Origin: Microcoleus sp. CAWBG506
GTDB lineage: Bacteria; Cyanobacteriota; Cyanobacteriia; Cyanobacteriales; Microcoleaceae
Length of the DNA stretch: 64,000 bases
Direction of reading: 5' to 3'
Assembly (NCBI GenBank): GCA_020883125.1
Contig: JAHREW010000002.1
Coordinates: 230,746-294,745 of the forward strand
The position numbers and the translations under genes were made by a program. Positions within the stretch are counted from its first letter, which is position 1, and each line of letters begins with the position of its first letter. The notes beneath the pieces were generated by a model that saw nothing but the letters and a program-made list of their open reading frames with translations, searched no databases and was not told the DNA's origin. This document shows positions 55,101 through 64,000 of the stretch, in pieces.

Positions 55101-55503
55101 TTACTCGTTGGTAACACAACAACCTTTGGGTGGTAAAGCTCAGCAAGGCGGACAGCGGTTTGGGGAAATGGAAGTGTGGGCCCTGGAAGCTTTTGGGGCT
55201 GCTTATACTTTGCAGGAGTTGTTGACAGTCAAGTCCGACGATATGCAGGGCAGAAATGAGGCTCTAAATGCGATCGTCAAAGGTAAGGCAATTCCCCGCC
55301 CCGGTACTCCAGAATCTTTCAAGGTGTTGATGCGAGAATTGCAATCTTTGTGTTTAGATATTGCTGTTCATAAAGTCAACACATCCGATGATGGTAGCGA
55401 ACACGTTGAGGTAGATTTGATGGCAGATGTCGGTAATAGGCGATCGCCCTCTAGACCAACCTATGAATCCCTTTCCCGTGATGAACTAGACGAAGATATG
55501 TAG
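52114..55503 (+). CDS. rpoB: RNA polymerase beta subunit
   Basis: The 1129-residue product is the catalytic beta subunit of RNA polymerase. It starts [20 protein letters not shown], contains the rifampicin-pocket blocks [20 protein letters not shown] and [18 protein letters not shown], the catalytic-site region [13 protein letters not shown] and the C-terminal clamp [20 protein letters not shown]. Rifampicin-site residues look like those of a sensitive enzyme. The ATG is preceded by AAAAAGGAC. It heads the rpoB-rpoC1-rpoC2 cluster, although 618 bp and a heptamer array separate it from rpoC1. Base composition shifts from C-rich to G/T-rich inside the gene near 54650. Confidence 0.98.
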   Translation: MTSKDYTEFAFTLPDLIEIQRASFRWFLEAGLIEELDSFSPITDYTGKLELHFIGKDFKLKRPKYDVDEAKRRDSTYSVQMYVPTRLINKETGEIKEQEVFIGDLPLMTERGTFIINGAERVIVNQIVRSPGVYYKSETDKNGRRSYNASLIPNRGAWLKFETDKNDLVWVRIDKTRKLSAQVLLKALGLTDGEIYDSLRHPEYFQKTIEKEGQFGEEEALMELYRKLRPGEPPTVAGGEQLLNSRFFDPKRYDLGRVGRYKLNKKLNLTVPDTVRVLTSQDILTAIDYLINLEFDIGSTDDIDHLGNRRVRSVGELLQNQVRVGLNRLERIIRERMTVSDSDSLSPTSLVNPKPLVAAIKEFFGSSQLSQFMDQTNPLAELTHKRRLSALGPGGLTRERAGFAVRDIHPSHYGRICPIETPEGPNAGLIGSLATHARVNPYGFIETPFYPVEKGQVLRDKAPVYMTADEEDDLRVAPGDISLDENNNLLGETVAVRYRQEFTTTTPMQVDYMAISPVQIVSVATSLIPFLEHDDANRALMGSNMQRQAVPLLKPERPLVGTGLEAQAARDSGMVVVSRTNGEVVYIDATRVIVKSLAPDAESLSSEESFMIRDYDELRARNPSAFKQKYAGCIEHELQKYQRSNQDTCLNQRPLIYEGDRVVAGQVLADGSSTEGAELALGHNIRVAYMPWEGYNYEDAMLISERLVYEDVYTSIHIEKYEIEARQTKLGPEEITREIPNVGEDALRQLDEQGIIRKGAWVEASDILVGKVTPKGESDQPPEEKLLRAIFGEKARDVRDNSLRVPNGEKGRVVDVRVFTREQGDELPPGANMVVRVYVAQKRKIQVGDKMAGRHGNKGIVSRILPMEDMPYLPDGTPVDMVLNPLGVPSRMNVGQIFECLLGWAGENLSMRFKMVPFDEMHGAEKSRETVHGKLQEAREKTGKPWVFDEKHPGKTIVYDGRTGEPFDRPVTVGIAYMLKLVHLVDDKIHARSTGPYSLVTQQPLGGKAQQGGQRFGEMEVWALEAFGAAYTLQELLTVKSDDMQGRNEALNAIVKGKAIPRPGTPESFKVLMRELQSLCLDIAVHKVNTSDDGSEHVEVDLMADVGNRRSPSRPTYESLSRDELDEDM

Positions 55504-55645
55504 GGATTGTAGATAGTGGATTTGAGATTTTGAGCAACACTAAAGCCAAAGTCTCAAATCAACCATCTCAAATAGAAAACCTCAATATTGTTCGTACCAC
55601 AGGTAAGATTGCAAATCAACGCTCTAAAAGGGAGACAGGCTGAAC

Positions 55646-55798
55646 ATGACCATTTCAAGAGTTGTCCCAGCAATTGATGAAAGAGAAATTCACCGCTCAA
55701 CAGTCTTTATTAAATTGCGCAAAAATAAGTTCGGCAACCATTCCGCACCCAAGCAGAACAACAGCAATCAGAATGGAAAAACAAAATTTAGTTATTAG
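55646..55798 (+). CDS. Small 50-residue protein between rpoB and rpoC1
   Basis: A 50-codon frame begins MTISRVVPAIDEREIHRSTV, continues into a basic stretch (KLRKNKFGNH) and ends in an Asn/Gln/Lys-rich tail. An AAGGGAG ribosome-binding site is well placed about 11-17 bases before the ATG. The stop codon lies inside the first heptamer of the array that follows. I recognise no family. It sits in the rpoB-rpoC1 gap on the same strand and would be co-transcribed. A translated peptide is plausible; a chance frame is the alternative. Confidence 0.5.
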   Translation: MTISRVVPAIDEREIHRSTVFIKLRKNKFGNHSAPKQNNSNQNGKTKFSY

Positions 55799-56027
55799 TT
55801 ATTAGTTATTAGTTAGTGGTTAGTGGTTAGTGGCGGCGCGCAGTGCCCTTCGACTCCGCCCTTGAGTCAGCGGAACCCCAGGGTCCAAACCGCTTAGTTG
55901 AAGGGTCGAAGTGTTATGTGTTAGGGGAAGAACAAATAACCAAGAACCAAGAACCAATAACCAATAACCAATAACCAACAACTAATAACAAATAACTAAT
56001 AACCAAGAACCAAGAACCAATAACCTC
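55786..56027. repeat. Composite inverted heptamer array in the rpoB-rpoC1 gap
   Basis: A left arm of TTAGTTA heptamers (about 55786-55826), a core of about 100 bp containing GCCCTTCGACTC and GAAGGGTCGAAG, and a right arm of CAATAAC/CAAGAAC heptamers (about 55931-56027) are inverted relative to each other, like the array at 40567-40706. The arms could pair in RNA between rpoB and rpoC1. Confidence 0.8.
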
Positions 56028-56121
56028 CCCATCACAAAATCACCGATGCTCAAACCCTTGAGCCAACAAAAACAGTAAATCAGCAAAAATCATCGACTGA
56101 AAATCATCAATTGGAGTCAAA

Positions 56122-57996
56122 ATGGCTAAGTTAGAACAACGCTTTGATTACGTCAAGATAGGATTAGCATCACCAGAAAGAATTCGACAGTGGGGAGAAA
56201 GAACCCTACCCAACGGTCAAATAACCGGAGAAGTAACAAAACCAGAAACCATTAACTATAGAACCTTAAAACCAGAAATGGACGGCTTATTTTGTGAGCG
56301 TATTTTTGGGCCTGCGAAGGACTGGGAGTGTCATTGTGGGAAATATAAGAGAGTGAGACATAGGGGAATTGTTTGTGAAAGATGTGGGGTGGAAGTAACG
56401 GAGTCGCGGGTGCGCCGTCATAGGATGGGGTTTATTAAGTTAGCGGCACCGGTGGCTCATGTTTGGTATCTCAAGGGTATTCCTAGCTATATGGCAATTT
56501 TGTTAGATATGCCTTTGCGGGATGTGGAGCAGATTGTTTATTTCAATGCTTATGTGGTGTTGAATCCAGGTAATGCGGATAAATTGCAATACAAGCAGTT
56601 GTTGACGGAGGACGCTTGGCTGGACATTGAGGATGAATTGTATAGCGAAGATTCAACTCTGACGGGGGTGGAAGTGGGAATTGGGGCGGAGGCATTGCAG
56701 GTTTTGTTGCAGAATATTCCTTTGGAATCTGAGGCGGAGAAACTGCGGGAGGATATTGCGAATGCGAAGGGACAAAAGCGGGCGAAGTTGATTAAACGGT
56801 TGCGGGTAATTGATAATTTCATTGCTACTGGTTCGCAGCCAGATTGGATGGTGTTGTCGGTGATTCCGGTGATTCCTCCAGATTTGCGGCCGATGGTGCA
56901 GTTGGATGGGGGGCGGTTTGCTACTTCGGATTTGAATGACCTTTATCGGCGGGTGATTAATCGGAACAATCGGTTGGCTAGGTTGCAGGAGATTTTGGCA
57001 CCGGAGATTATTATTCGGAATGAAAAAAGGATGTTGCAGGAGGCGGTGGATGCGCTGATTGATAATGGGAGACGGGGCAGGACGGTGGTGGGGGCTAATA
57101 ACAGGCCGCTGAAGTCTTTGTCGGACATTATTGAGGGGAAACAGGGTAGGTTCCGCCAAAATCTTTTGGGTAAACGGGTGGATTATTCTGGTCGTTCGGT
57201 GATTGTGGTGGGGCCGAAGTTGAAGATTCATCAGTGTGGATTGCCTAGGGAGATGGCGATCGAATTGTTTCAACCTTTTGTGATTCACCGGTTGATTCGT
57301 CAGGGGTTGGTGAATAATATCAAGGCTGCTAAGAAGATGATTCAGCGGGGAGATGCTGGGGTGTGGGAGGTGTTGCAGGAGGTGATTGAGGGTCATCCGG
57401 TGATGTTGAACCGGGCTCCTACTTTGCACAGGTTGGGGATTCAGGCTTTTGAGCCGATTCTGGTGGATGGGAGGGCGATTCAGTTGCATCCTCTGGTTTG
57501 TCCGGCTTTTAATGCGGACTTTGATGGAGACCAGATGGCGGTGCACGTTCCTTTGTCGTTGGAATCTCAGGCGGAGGCGAGGTTGTTGATGTTGGCTTCT
57601 AATAATATTATGTCGCCGGCGACGGGGAGACCGATCGTGACTCCTTCGCAGGATATGGTGTTGGGTTGCTATTATTTGACGGCGGATAATCCCCATGGGC
57701 AGAAGGGGGCTGGTCGGTTTTTTGCGAATTTGGATGATGTGGTGGTTGCTTATGAACAGAAGGTTGTGGATTTGCATTCTTATGTTTGGGTGAGGTTCCA
57801 GGGTTTGATGGAGAGTGAGGAACCCGAAGGAGAGCCTTTGAAGATGGAGCGATCGCCTGGGGGAATTGTGACTAAGGAGTATAAGTTTCGTCGGGTTCGG
57901 GAGGATGAACAGGGGAATGTGATTAATCAATATATTCGGACTACTCCGGGGAGGATTATTTATCATCAGACGATTTTGTCGGTGATAAATAATTGA
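56122..57996 (+). CDS. rpoC1: RNA polymerase gamma subunit (N-terminal part of beta-prime)
   Basis: In cyanobacteria and plastids beta-prime is split; this 624-residue gamma subunit is its N-terminal part. It starts [20 protein letters not shown], has the zinc-binding cysteines [19 protein letters not shown] and the active-site [15 protein letters not shown] that holds the catalytic magnesium. Length is normal. The first 55 codons are A-rich, and the sequence then turns abruptly G/T-rich at about 56285 with no change in protein conservation. rpoC2 follows 109 bp after. Confidence 0.98.
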   Translation: MAKLEQRFDYVKIGLASPERIRQWGERTLPNGQITGEVTKPETINYRTLKPEMDGLFCERIFGPAKDWECHCGKYKRVRHRGIVCERCGVEVTESRVRRHRMGFIKLAAPVAHVWYLKGIPSYMAILLDMPLRDVEQIVYFNAYVVLNPGNADKLQYKQLLTEDAWLDIEDELYSEDSTLTGVEVGIGAEALQVLLQNIPLESEAEKLREDIANAKGQKRAKLIKRLRVIDNFIATGSQPDWMVLSVIPVIPPDLRPMVQLDGGRFATSDLNDLYRRVINRNNRLARLQEILAPEIIIRNEKRMLQEAVDALIDNGRRGRTVVGANNRPLKSLSDIIEGKQGRFRQNLLGKRVDYSGRSVIVVGPKLKIHQCGLPREMAIELFQPFVIHRLIRQGLVNNIKAAKKMIQRGDAGVWEVLQEVIEGHPVMLNRAPTLHRLGIQAFEPILVDGRAIQLHPLVCPAFNADFDGDQMAVHVPLSLESQAEARLLMLASNNIMSPATGRPIVTPSQDMVLGCYYLTADNPHGQKGAGRFFANLDDVVVAYEQKVVDLHSYVWVRFQGLMESEEPEGEPLKMERSPGGIVTKEYKFRRVREDEQGNVINQYIRTTPGRIIYHQTILSVINN

Positions 57997-58105
57997 GGGT
58001 TTTTGGGTTGTTGATGGTTGGTGGCGATGGGGCTGTCAACTGTCAATGATTGGCATGGGAAGGGTGAGGGAACAAAACATTTTAGGTAATTTAAGGGTAA
58101 ACAAA

Positions 58106-61100
58106 ATGACAACGGATAAGGGTATTGTTTTTCACAATCGTGTAGTGGATAAGGGCCGTCTTAAGAAGTTGATTTCTTGGTTTTTTACGCATCATGGAAC
58201 GTCGCGGACGGCGCAGATGGCCGATAAGTTGAAGGATTTGGGTTTTCGGTTTGCGACTCGTGCGGGGGTTTCTATTAGTGTGGATGATTTGCAGGTGCCG
58301 CCTTCTAAGCGATCGCTCCTCGATGCTGCCGAGGAGGAGATTCGGATTACGGAACAGCGGTATACCAGGGGGGAGATTACTGAGGTTGAGCGGTTCCAGA
58401 AGGTGATTGATACTTGGAATAGTACCTCGGAGGATCTTAAGGATGAGGTGGTGAAGAATTTTAGGGCGACGGACCCGCTGAATTCGGTTTATATGATGGC
58501 TTTTTCTGGGGCGCGGGGGAATATTTCTCAGGTGCGACAGTTGGTGGGGATGCGGGGGTTGATGGCGGACCCCCAGGGGGAGATTATTGATTTGCCGATT
58601 AAGACTAATTTCCGGGAGGGGCTGACGGTTACGGAGTATATTATTTCTTCCTATGGGGCTCGGAAGGGGTTGGTGGATACGGCTCTGCGGACGGCGGATT
58701 CTGGGTATCTGACCCGTCGGTTGGTGGATGTGTCTCAGGATGTGATCGTGCGGGAGGTGGACTGTGGCACGCAGCGGGGGATTCGGGTGCGTCCGATGAT
58801 GGATGGGGCTACGGTGTTGATTCCGCTGAGGGAGAGGCTGCTGGGCCGGGTGTTTGCGGCGGATGTGATTCATCCTAAGACTGGGAAGGTTGTGGCTTTT
58901 GAGAATGAGCTGGCGGTGCGGAATCAGCCGATTACTGAGGAGTTGGCTTTGGAGATTGGTAAGTCTGGGGTGACGGAGGTGTTTTTGCGATCGCCTTTGA
59001 CTTGCGAGGCTACTCGTTCGGTTTGTCAGCACTGTTATGGCTGGAGTTTGGCTCACTCGAAGATGGTGGATATGGGGGAGGCGATCGGGATTATTGCGGC
59101 TCAGTCCATTGGGGAACCGGGAACTCAGCTTACTATGCGGACTTTCCACACTGGGGGGGTGTTTACTGGGGAGGTTGCTAAGCAGGAACGAGCACCATTC
59201 CCAGGTGTGGTGAGGTTCAAGAATCTGCGGACTCGTGCTTTCCGTACTCGCCATGGGGAGGAAGCTCTGGTGGCGGAAAATAGTGGGAAGTTGATTTTGG
59301 AAGGGGAGGGTTTTGAGGAAGGAAAGTCTGGGGCTAAGAATCAGAAGCTGAAGATTGAACTGGCGATCGCCCAGGGTTCGACGGTGATGGTGAAGGATGG
59401 ACAGCTGGCTAAGGTTGGTCAGATTTTGGCGGAGGTGCCGATCGCGGGGCGGGCGGCGAAGAAGACTACGGAGAAGGTGACGACTGATGTGGCTTCGGAT
59501 TTGGCTGGGGAGGCGAAGTTTGCTGACATTATTCCGGAAGAGAAGACCGATCGCCAGGGTAATACGACTCGGACTGCTAGTAAGGGGGGGTTGGTTTGGA
59601 TTCTTTCTGGAGAGGTGTATAATTTGCCTCCGGGGGCTGAGCCGGCGGTGAAGAATGGCGATCGGATTCCAGCCCAGAGCGTGATTGCTGAGACTAAGCT
59701 GATATCTGAGCATGGTGGTGTTGTTCGCATTGCTGACTCTAGGGAAATAGAAATCATTACAGCACAGGTGTTGCTCGACCAGGCTGTGGTGAGGCAAGAG
59801 AGTATGGGAGGGCGAGAGCATTACATCATTGAAACTGCTTCTAATCAACGTTTTTCGCTGAAGACTACTCCGGGGAGTAAGGTGATTAATGGGGAAGTGG
59901 TGGCGGAGTTGCTGGATGACAGCTATCGCACGGCGACTGGGGGTATTGTGAAATACGCTGGGGTGGAAGTGCACAAGCGATCGAAGGCGAAGCTGGGCTA
60001 TGAGGTGGTGAAGGGTGGCACTCTGCTGTGGATACCGGAGGAGTGCCATGAGGTGAATAAGGATATTTCTCTGCTGTTGGTGGAGGATGGGCAGTATGTG
60101 GAAGCTGGGACTGAGGTGGTGAAGGATATTTTCTGCCAAACCAGTGGCGCTGTGGAGGTGACTCAGAAGAATGACATTTTGCGAGAAATTGTGATTAAGC
60201 CTGGGGAGTTGCACGCTGTCGATCGCCCTCTGTTGGCTCTGGGTGAGGGGCAAATAGTGAATGCGGGTCAGGAGATTGTGCCTGGTTTGATTGCTGAGGA
60301 GTTGGCTTATGCGGAATATATCGAGACTCCGGAGGGTCCTGCGTTGTTGTTGCGGCCTGTGGTGGAGTTTCCGGTGCCCGATCGCCCTCCGGTGCCTTCC
60401 CAGACGGCGCTGAATGAATCTATTGCTCTGCGGGCGGTTCAACGGTTGCCCTATAAGGATGGGGAGCGGGTGAAGTCTGTGGATGGGCTGGAGTTGTTGC
60501 GGACTCAGTTGGTTCTGGAGATTGGGACGGATGCTCCGCAGTTGGCGGCGGATATTGAGCTGTTGGCGGATGAGGAGGATGCTGCGGCTTTTGGGGCTGA
60601 TGGTTCAGGTCCGGCATGGAAGGGTGAGATGGCGGATGAATCTAGTGGGGCTCTGGCTACGCTGGAGGAGGATGGGGAAGGGCGATCGAAGCCTTTGCGT
60701 CTCCAGTTGGTGATTTTGGAGTCTTTGGCTTTGCGCCGCGATGTTTCGGCGGACCCAACTCAAGGGAGCACTCACACTAGGTTGTTGGTGGAGGATGGTC
60801 AAGAGATTGCGCCTGGGGCGGTGGTGGCTCGGACTGAGATTTTGTGTAAGGAAGCGGGGACTGTCCGGGGGATTCGGGAAAAGATTGGGGAACCGGTGCG
60901 CCGACTTTTGGTGATGCGGGATGTGGATGCGGTGACGATCGATGTGGCTGGGGTTCCCCAGGTGAGTGCTGGGGAGTTGTTGGTGGCTGGGACTGAGGTG
61001 GCTCCTGGGATTTTTCTGGAAGAGTCTGGTCAGGTGGTGAAAATTACTCCTGGGGCGACTCCGGATGCTCCGGCGAAAATCTTGTTGCGGATAGCGCGTC

Positions 61101-62239
61101 CCTATCGGGTTTCGGCTGGTGCGGTGCTCCATGTGGATGATGGGGATTTGGTGCAGCGGGGCGATAATCTGGTGATTTTGGTTTTTGAGCGGGCGAAAAC
61201 GGGGGATATTATCCAGGGTTTGCCGCGGATTGAGGAGTTGCTGGAGGCTCGGAAGCCGAAGGAGGCTTGTATTTTGGCGAAGCGTCCTGGGGTGGCTCAG
61301 GTGGAGGCTGATGGGGATGTTGTGGAGTTGCGGGTGGTGGAGGATGATGGCCGGATTGAGGAATATCCTTTGCTTCCCGGTCAGAATCCGATTGTTTCTG
61401 ATGGACAGCGGGTGGGTGCTGCGGAGGCGCTGACTGATGGGCCGGCGAATCCTCATGAGATTCTTGAGGTTTATTTCCAGGTGCTCAAGGAGCGGAAGCC
61501 GACTTTTGAGGCGGCTCTGGAGAGTTTCCAGCAGGTGCAGACTTTGTTGGTGAATGAGGTGCAGGCGGTTTATCAGTCTCAGGGGGTTGATATTTCTGAT
61601 AAGCACATTGAGGTTATTGTCCGACAGATGACTAATAAGGTGCGGATGGAGGATGGGGGCGATACTACCATGCTTCCTGGGGAGCTGGTGGAGTTGCGAC
61701 AGGTGGAACAGGTGAATGAGGCGATGTCGATTACTGGCGGTGCGCCGGCGGATTATGTTCCTGTGTTGCTGGGTATTACTAAGGCTTCTCTGAATACTGA
61801 TAGCTTTATTTCTGCTGCTTCTTTCCAGGAGACGACGCGGGTGTTGACGGAGGCCGCGATCGAGGGTAAGTCTGACTGGTTGCGGGGGCTCAAGGAGAAT
61901 GTGATTATTGGGCGTTTGATTCCGGCTGGTACGGGGTTCAATGCCTATGAGGATCAGCTAAGTGCGGATATTTCGCTGGATGGTGGGATGTTTGACGATG
62001 AGGATGTTCGGGGCTTGCCGGAGGGGGCGGTGCTGGACGATCGCTCGGCTCGTCGTGCTTATGCGATGGAGTCTGGGTTTGGTGTGGGTTCTGGTTCGGA
62101 TGTTGAGGCGGATGATGATTTTGAGGAGGAGGTTGAGATTGGGGACGACGACTTTGTGGCGGATGTGGATGATGATGCGATCGGGGCGATCGGGGATGAT
62201 GACTTCGACCTTGGGGATGACTATGACGATGAGGACTAA
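58106..62239 (+). CDS. rpoC2: RNA polymerase beta-prime subunit (C-terminal part)
   Basis: The 1377-residue product is the C-terminal part of split beta-prime. It begins [21 protein letters not shown] chose the ATG at 58106, preceded by AAGGG, over one at 58046, which adds 20 unconserved residues. Conserved blocks are [20 protein letters not shown] and [20 protein letters not shown], followed by the very large cyanobacterial insertion (SI3, about 345-980) and the C-terminal [22 protein letters not shown] and [20 protein letters not shown] blocks. The extreme tail is strongly acidic ([14 protein letters not shown]). Codons are heavily G-ending. It is the last gene of the cluster; no T-rich terminator is obvious right after. 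Confidence 0.97.
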   Translation: MTTDKGIVFHNRVVDKGRLKKLISWFFTHHGTSRTAQMADKLKDLGFRFATRAGVSISVDDLQVPPSKRSLLDAAEEEIRITEQRYTRGEITEVERFQKVIDTWNSTSEDLKDEVVKNFRATDPLNSVYMMAFSGARGNISQVRQLVGMRGLMADPQGEIIDLPIKTNFREGLTVTEYIISSYGARKGLVDTALRTADSGYLTRRLVDVSQDVIVREVDCGTQRGIRVRPMMDGATVLIPLRERLLGRVFAADVIHPKTGKVVAFENELAVRNQPITEELALEIGKSGVTEVFLRSPLTCEATRSVCQHCYGWSLAHSKMVDMGEAIGIIAAQSIGEPGTQLTMRTFHTGGVFTGEVAKQERAPFPGVVRFKNLRTRAFRTRHGEEALVAENSGKLILEGEGFEEGKSGAKNQKLKIELAIAQGSTVMVKDGQLAKVGQILAEVPIAGRAAKKTTEKVTTDVASDLAGEAKFADIIPEEKTDRQGNTTRTASKGGLVWILSGEVYNLPPGAEPAVKNGDRIPAQSVIAETKLISEHGGVVRIADSREIEIITAQVLLDQAVVRQESMGGREHYIIETASNQRFSLKTTPGSKVINGEVVAELLDDSYRTATGGIVKYAGVEVHKRSKAKLGYEVVKGGTLLWIPEECHEVNKDISLLLVEDGQYVEAGTEVVKDIFCQTSGAVEVTQKNDILREIVIKPGELHAVDRPLLALGEGQIVNAGQEIVPGLIAEELAYAEYIETPEGPALLLRPVVEFPVPDRPPVPSQTALNESIALRAVQRLPYKDGERVKSVDGLELLRTQLVLEIGTDAPQLAADIELLADEEDAAAFGADGSGPAWKGEMADESSGALATLEEDGEGRSKPLRLQLVILESLALRRDVSADPTQGSTHTRLLVEDGQEIAPGAVVARTEILCKEAGTVRGIREKIGEPVRRLLVMRDVDAVTIDVAGVPQVSAGELLVAGTEVAPGIFLEESGQVVKITPGATPDAPAKILLRIARPYRVSAGAVLHVDDGDLVQRGDNLVILVFERAKTGDIIQGLPRIEELLEARKPKEACILAKRPGVAQVEADGDVVELRVVEDDGRIEEYPLLPGQNPIVSDGQRVGAAEALTDGPANPHEILEVYFQVLKERKPTFEAALESFQQVQTLLVNEVQAVYQSQGVDISDKHIEVIVRQMTNKVRMEDGGDTTMLPGELVELRQVEQVNEAMSITGGAPADYVPVLLGITKASLNTDSFISAASFQETTRVLTEAAIEGKSDWLRGLKENVIIGRLIPAGTGFNAYEDQLSADISLDGGMFDDEDVRGLPEGAVLDDRSARRAYAMESGFGVGSGSDVEADDDFEEEVEIGDDDFVADVDDDAIGAIGDDDFDLGDDYDDED

Positions 62240-62383
62240 TTTGGTTGCTTAGTTTTACTCTTTTTGAAAAGCGCCACGCGAGTCGTTTTTGAAAAAGAAT
62301 AAAAAGCGCATCCAGATTACCTACAGGCATTCAAAGCCCCCCCTTAGTAACCTATGCCTTACTCACATCTTTCTTAACAAAGG

Positions 62384-62417
62384 CGCTCCGGCTTCAGCCG
62401 GAGCTGCGTCGGAGCGC
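62384..62417. repeat. Overlapping palindromes upstream of the transposase
   Basis: GCTCCGGCT-TC-AGCCGGAGC (62385-62404) is a perfect hairpin, and GGCGCTCCG (62383-62391) can instead pair with CGGAGCGCT (62410-62418). They lie between rpoC2 and the transposase gene and could be an rpo terminator or an element end. Confidence 0.5.
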
Positions 62418-62499
62418 TCGCTGCCTTGGAGTAGGATTGACAACCAGGAACCGAATCAAGTAAGCCTCAAAGTACGGTAACAGAGACGAGTGAGGAACT

Positions 62500-63042
62500 A
62501 TGACGGCAGAATGGGCAGTAGCAGAACTACAATTTGCTTGTTTAGGCGATCGGCGTCGGGTGCAACGACTGGTGCGTATTGTGTCAGACTTAGCCTCACA
62601 ACCAAGAGCAAGTGTGCCACAAGCATCAGGGGATTGGGCAGCCACCCAAGGGGCTTATGACTTTTGGTCATCTCCACGAGTCTCGTCAGATGCGATTCGC
62701 CCAGCCCACCAAAGAAGTACCTTGGAACGAATCAAAGTACACCCAATAGTTCTAGCGATTCAGGACACCACAGAACTGAATTTCACCCACCATAAGAACA
62801 AGAAAGGGATGGGACAGTTGGATAGTGCCACCAGTCGGGGTCTGAAAGTTCACTCAGTATTTTGTAGCTCGGCTGTTAGAGTACCCTTGGGAGTATTGCA
62901 CCAACAAGTCTGGGCGCGAGACCCTACCACTATAGGTAAGAAGCATTCTCGGCATCAAAAAGCAACTAAAGACAAAGAAAGCCAGCGCTGGCTAACAGCT
63001 TTAGAACCCACATTCCGCACCCTAGGGTGTCACACAGTATAA
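62500..63042 (+). pseudogene. Interrupted Tn5-like (IS4 superfamily) transposase
   Basis: The first 168 residues match the N-terminal part of Tn5/IS4-type transposases: the DNA-binding lead FACLGDRRRVQRLVRIVSDL, the block ASVPQASGDWAATQGAYDFW, and the first catalytic region AIQDTTELNFTHHK with the aspartate of the DDE triad. After ESQRWLTALE the normal sequence stops: a 193-bp inverted-repeat element begins at 63005 and supplies the last codons (PTFRTLGCHTV). The rest of a protein of about 450 residues, with the second aspartate and the glutamate, is not found in the 800 bp beyond the element. GAGG stands before the ATG. The gene is inactive. Confidence 0.85.
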
Positions 63043-63197
63043 TTACTCAGAACAATCGATTTTTCAAGTGATAAATTATGCCTCTCCTAAAATTTATATC
63101 AATCAAAATACGGTATAAAAGTATAATTTATAGCTTGATCTATGGATAAAAGTAAGTAAAAACCGATTGTGACAGTTGAGGGTGCGGAATGTGGGTT
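63005..63197. mobile_element. 193-bp element with 30-bp terminal inverted repeats
   Basis: Left end AACCCACATTCCGCACCCT then AGGGTGTCACA; right end, reversed, AACCCACATTCCGCACCCT then CAACTGTCACA. The outer 19 bases are identical and only four positions differ over 30. The interior is AT-rich and non-coding. It is a miniature element inserted in the transposase gene; no clear target duplication is visible. Confidence 0.8.
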
Positions 63198-63330
63198 AAT
63201 AAGATGGCGCATTGGTGCAATAGTTATATGTCAATAAAAATTGGTATAAACCGGAAAAAACAGTGAAAATTATGTCATAAAAATTGGTAGTTATGATTAA
63301 TATAGTCTTCAAACCCTTATTTAAGTGTTA

Positions 63331-63371
63331 GTTTATTGTCCGAAGCTCGCTTCGAGCTTCGGACAATAAAC
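63331..63371. repeat. Perfect 19-bp palindrome with a 3-base loop
   Basis: GTTTATTGTCCGAAGCTCG and its exact complement flank CTT. No T-tract follows. It may be a dispersed palindrome, a transposon remnant or a very strong hairpin. Confidence 0.85.
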
Positions 63372-63617
63372 CAAGCGGGGAAAAGGTTTGGCAGTTATTG
63401 GAGATGTCTTTTGGGTAAGTCCGCCCAATTACAACCATTTTTGAGTTGATCAAATATGCCATTAAGGAGTTGTCGCTTTGTCCACACTGGCGGTCTAGTT
63501 TTCTTGTTCTGCGACAGTAACGGCTCGATAATTTCCCACTATGAGTCTGTCAAATCCCTTGAATATCTCATGAATATCCCTTGGATACTGGCATTACCTC
63601 AACTTGGTCGATTCTAC

Positions 63618-63660
63618 TCGATCGCCCGTGGTCTGTCGATCGCCCGTGGTCTGTCGATCG
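63618..63660 (+). repeat. 18-bp direct repeat
   Basis: TCGATCGCCCGTGGTCTG occurs twice in tandem (63618-63635, 63636-63653), followed by a partial third copy TCGATCG. Confidence 0.8.
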
Positions 63661-63942
63661 TCAAAAGATCTCAAATGGGTTCTATAGAGAGTGCGGTGGC
63701 TGGCGATCAATGTCTGCTAGTTAGAGCGCCGTTAAAGTACGGTGTTGGCTGGACTTTTGTATTTTGCATCAGATAACTGGCGATCGGTTCTACGTTCACA
63801 TCCCTCACTAAAGTCGAAGGTGTCCAGGTTAAAAGCATCTGTACATACACCACTTATATATGACAAAAGATCAATCATCTAAACGTAAAGATATTCTAGC
63901 TATGGGTGGTAGCTGCTGGGTCAAAAATCCCAGACCAGAGCC

Positions 63943-63973
63943 AAAAAAAGACTCCTTGTGGGAAAAAGGAGTC
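63943..63973 (-). terminator. Terminator of a leftward gene beyond the window
   Basis: On the minus strand GACTCCTT and AAGGAGTC enclose an 8-base loop and are followed by TTTTTTT, a classic intrinsic terminator. It would end a gene that enters the window from the right edge. Confidence 0.75.
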
Positions 63974-64000
63974 AGCCGGAGGTGGTCGGAGCTGGAGTTA
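63972..64000 (-). CDS. Possible 3' end of a leftward gene
   Basis: On the minus strand the last bases can be read as a C-terminal TPAPTTSG followed by TGA at 63974-63972, overlapping the first stem of the terminator. The fragment is too short to identify; it is listed because the terminator implies a leftward transcript. Confidence 0.25.

Larger units (their letters stand above)
63198..63942. other. Non-coding stretch near the right edge
   Basis: No convincing gene is present. The stretch holds the long palindrome at 63331-63371 and a short direct repeat at 63618-63660. A 106-codon frame at 63456-63776 lacks a family, and part of it is translated from the direct repeat. Confidence 0.45.

Noticed and set aside
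58091..60442. 783-codon open frame antisense to rpoC2, and similar long antisense frames at 56653-57966 and 60605-61606
   Set aside because: They are a by-product of the strong G-ending codon use of rpoC1/rpoC2: sense codons whose complements are stops (TTA, CTA, TCA) are avoided. The antisense products are His/Pro/Arg/Leu-rich with no recognisable domains.
63456..63776. 106-codon frame near the right edge
   Set aside because: Part is translated from an 18-bp tandem repeat (SIARGLSIARGL), and it has no family or ribosome-binding site.
63974..64000. A tRNA or tmRNA 3' end at the right edge
   Set aside because: The GGAGGTGGTCGGAGC stretch superficially recalls the 3' part of a tRNA on the minus strand, but no T-loop TTCGAA/TTCAAA motif is present, and a terminator next to a coding end explains it better.

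Overview
The window comes from a cyanobacterium, most likely a filamentous one of the Oscillatoria/Microcoleus/Phormidium kind. The evidence is the very frequent octamer GCGATCGC (HIP1) inside and between genes, tandem heptanucleotide repeats (STRR) in many gaps, psbM, the carboxysome shell gene ccmP, ycf23, a plastid-like rpoB-rpoC1-rpoC2 order with a split beta-prime subunit, and several cyanobacteria-specific families (the PDZ/radical-SAM DUF512 type, DUF2301, WGxxGxxG small proteins). The genus is inference; no rRNA or tRNA gene was seen.

Layout. 1-7 kb: ruvB, recN and a 1057-residue GAF-GAF-PAS adenylate cyclase. 7-13 kb: pyrophosphatase, a metallo-beta-lactamase-fold hydrolase, a dihaem cytochrome c, a thylakoid thioredoxin-like protein, uppP and a CPBP membrane protease. 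13-19 kb: an unusual cNMP-binding/degenerate AAA/membrane polyferredoxin fusion, a DUF512 iron-sulphur protein carrying an in-frame repeat insertion, and a tnpB-only IS200/IS605-type element. 19-26 kb: a TolC-like protein, ferredoxin, psbM, universal stress protein, thioesterase, DMT exporter and a D-Ala-D-Ala-ligase-like enzyme. 26-36 kb: a coiled-coil/beta-helix protein with exact 49-residue repeats, dprA, a membrane TPR protein, an RTX/Calx-beta surface protein and a decayed Uma2 gene. 36-42 kb: TPP riboswitch plus thiC, an orphan cytosine methyltransferase, pyrE, a pentapeptide-repeat protein and ccmP. 42-48 kb: a two-gene AAA ATPase/TOPRIM-like (DUF4276) operon whose last codons come from a foldback element, ycf23, and membrane or unknown proteins. 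48-62 kb: hisD, rpsT, tatD, rpoB, rpoC1, rpoC2. 62-64 kb: a transposase gene interrupted by a small inverted-repeat element, palindromes, and the terminator of a leftward gene beyond the window.

Most genes are single-gene units rather than long operons. Clear functional units are the rpo cluster, the riboswitch-controlled thiC, the ATPase/TOPRIM-like pair coupled by a 4-bp GTGA overlap, and possibly the DMT transporter with the ATP-grasp ligase. Several small non-coding repeat families are dispersed through the gaps: a 128-bp foldback MITE (three copies), a roughly 120-bp element (three copies), a 70-bp element (two copies), a 193-bp element with 30-bp terminal repeats, and inverted heptamer arrays, one of which lies inside the rpoB-rpoC1 gap.

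The strongest candidates for unusual biology are the ATPase/TOPRIM-like operon (a possible defence module), the cNMP/AAA/polyferredoxin fusion, the heptad-exact coiled-coil protein, the enlarged tail of the adenylate cyclase, an in-frame repeat inside a conserved iron-sulphur enzyme, and abrupt base-composition switches inside rpoB and rpoC1.
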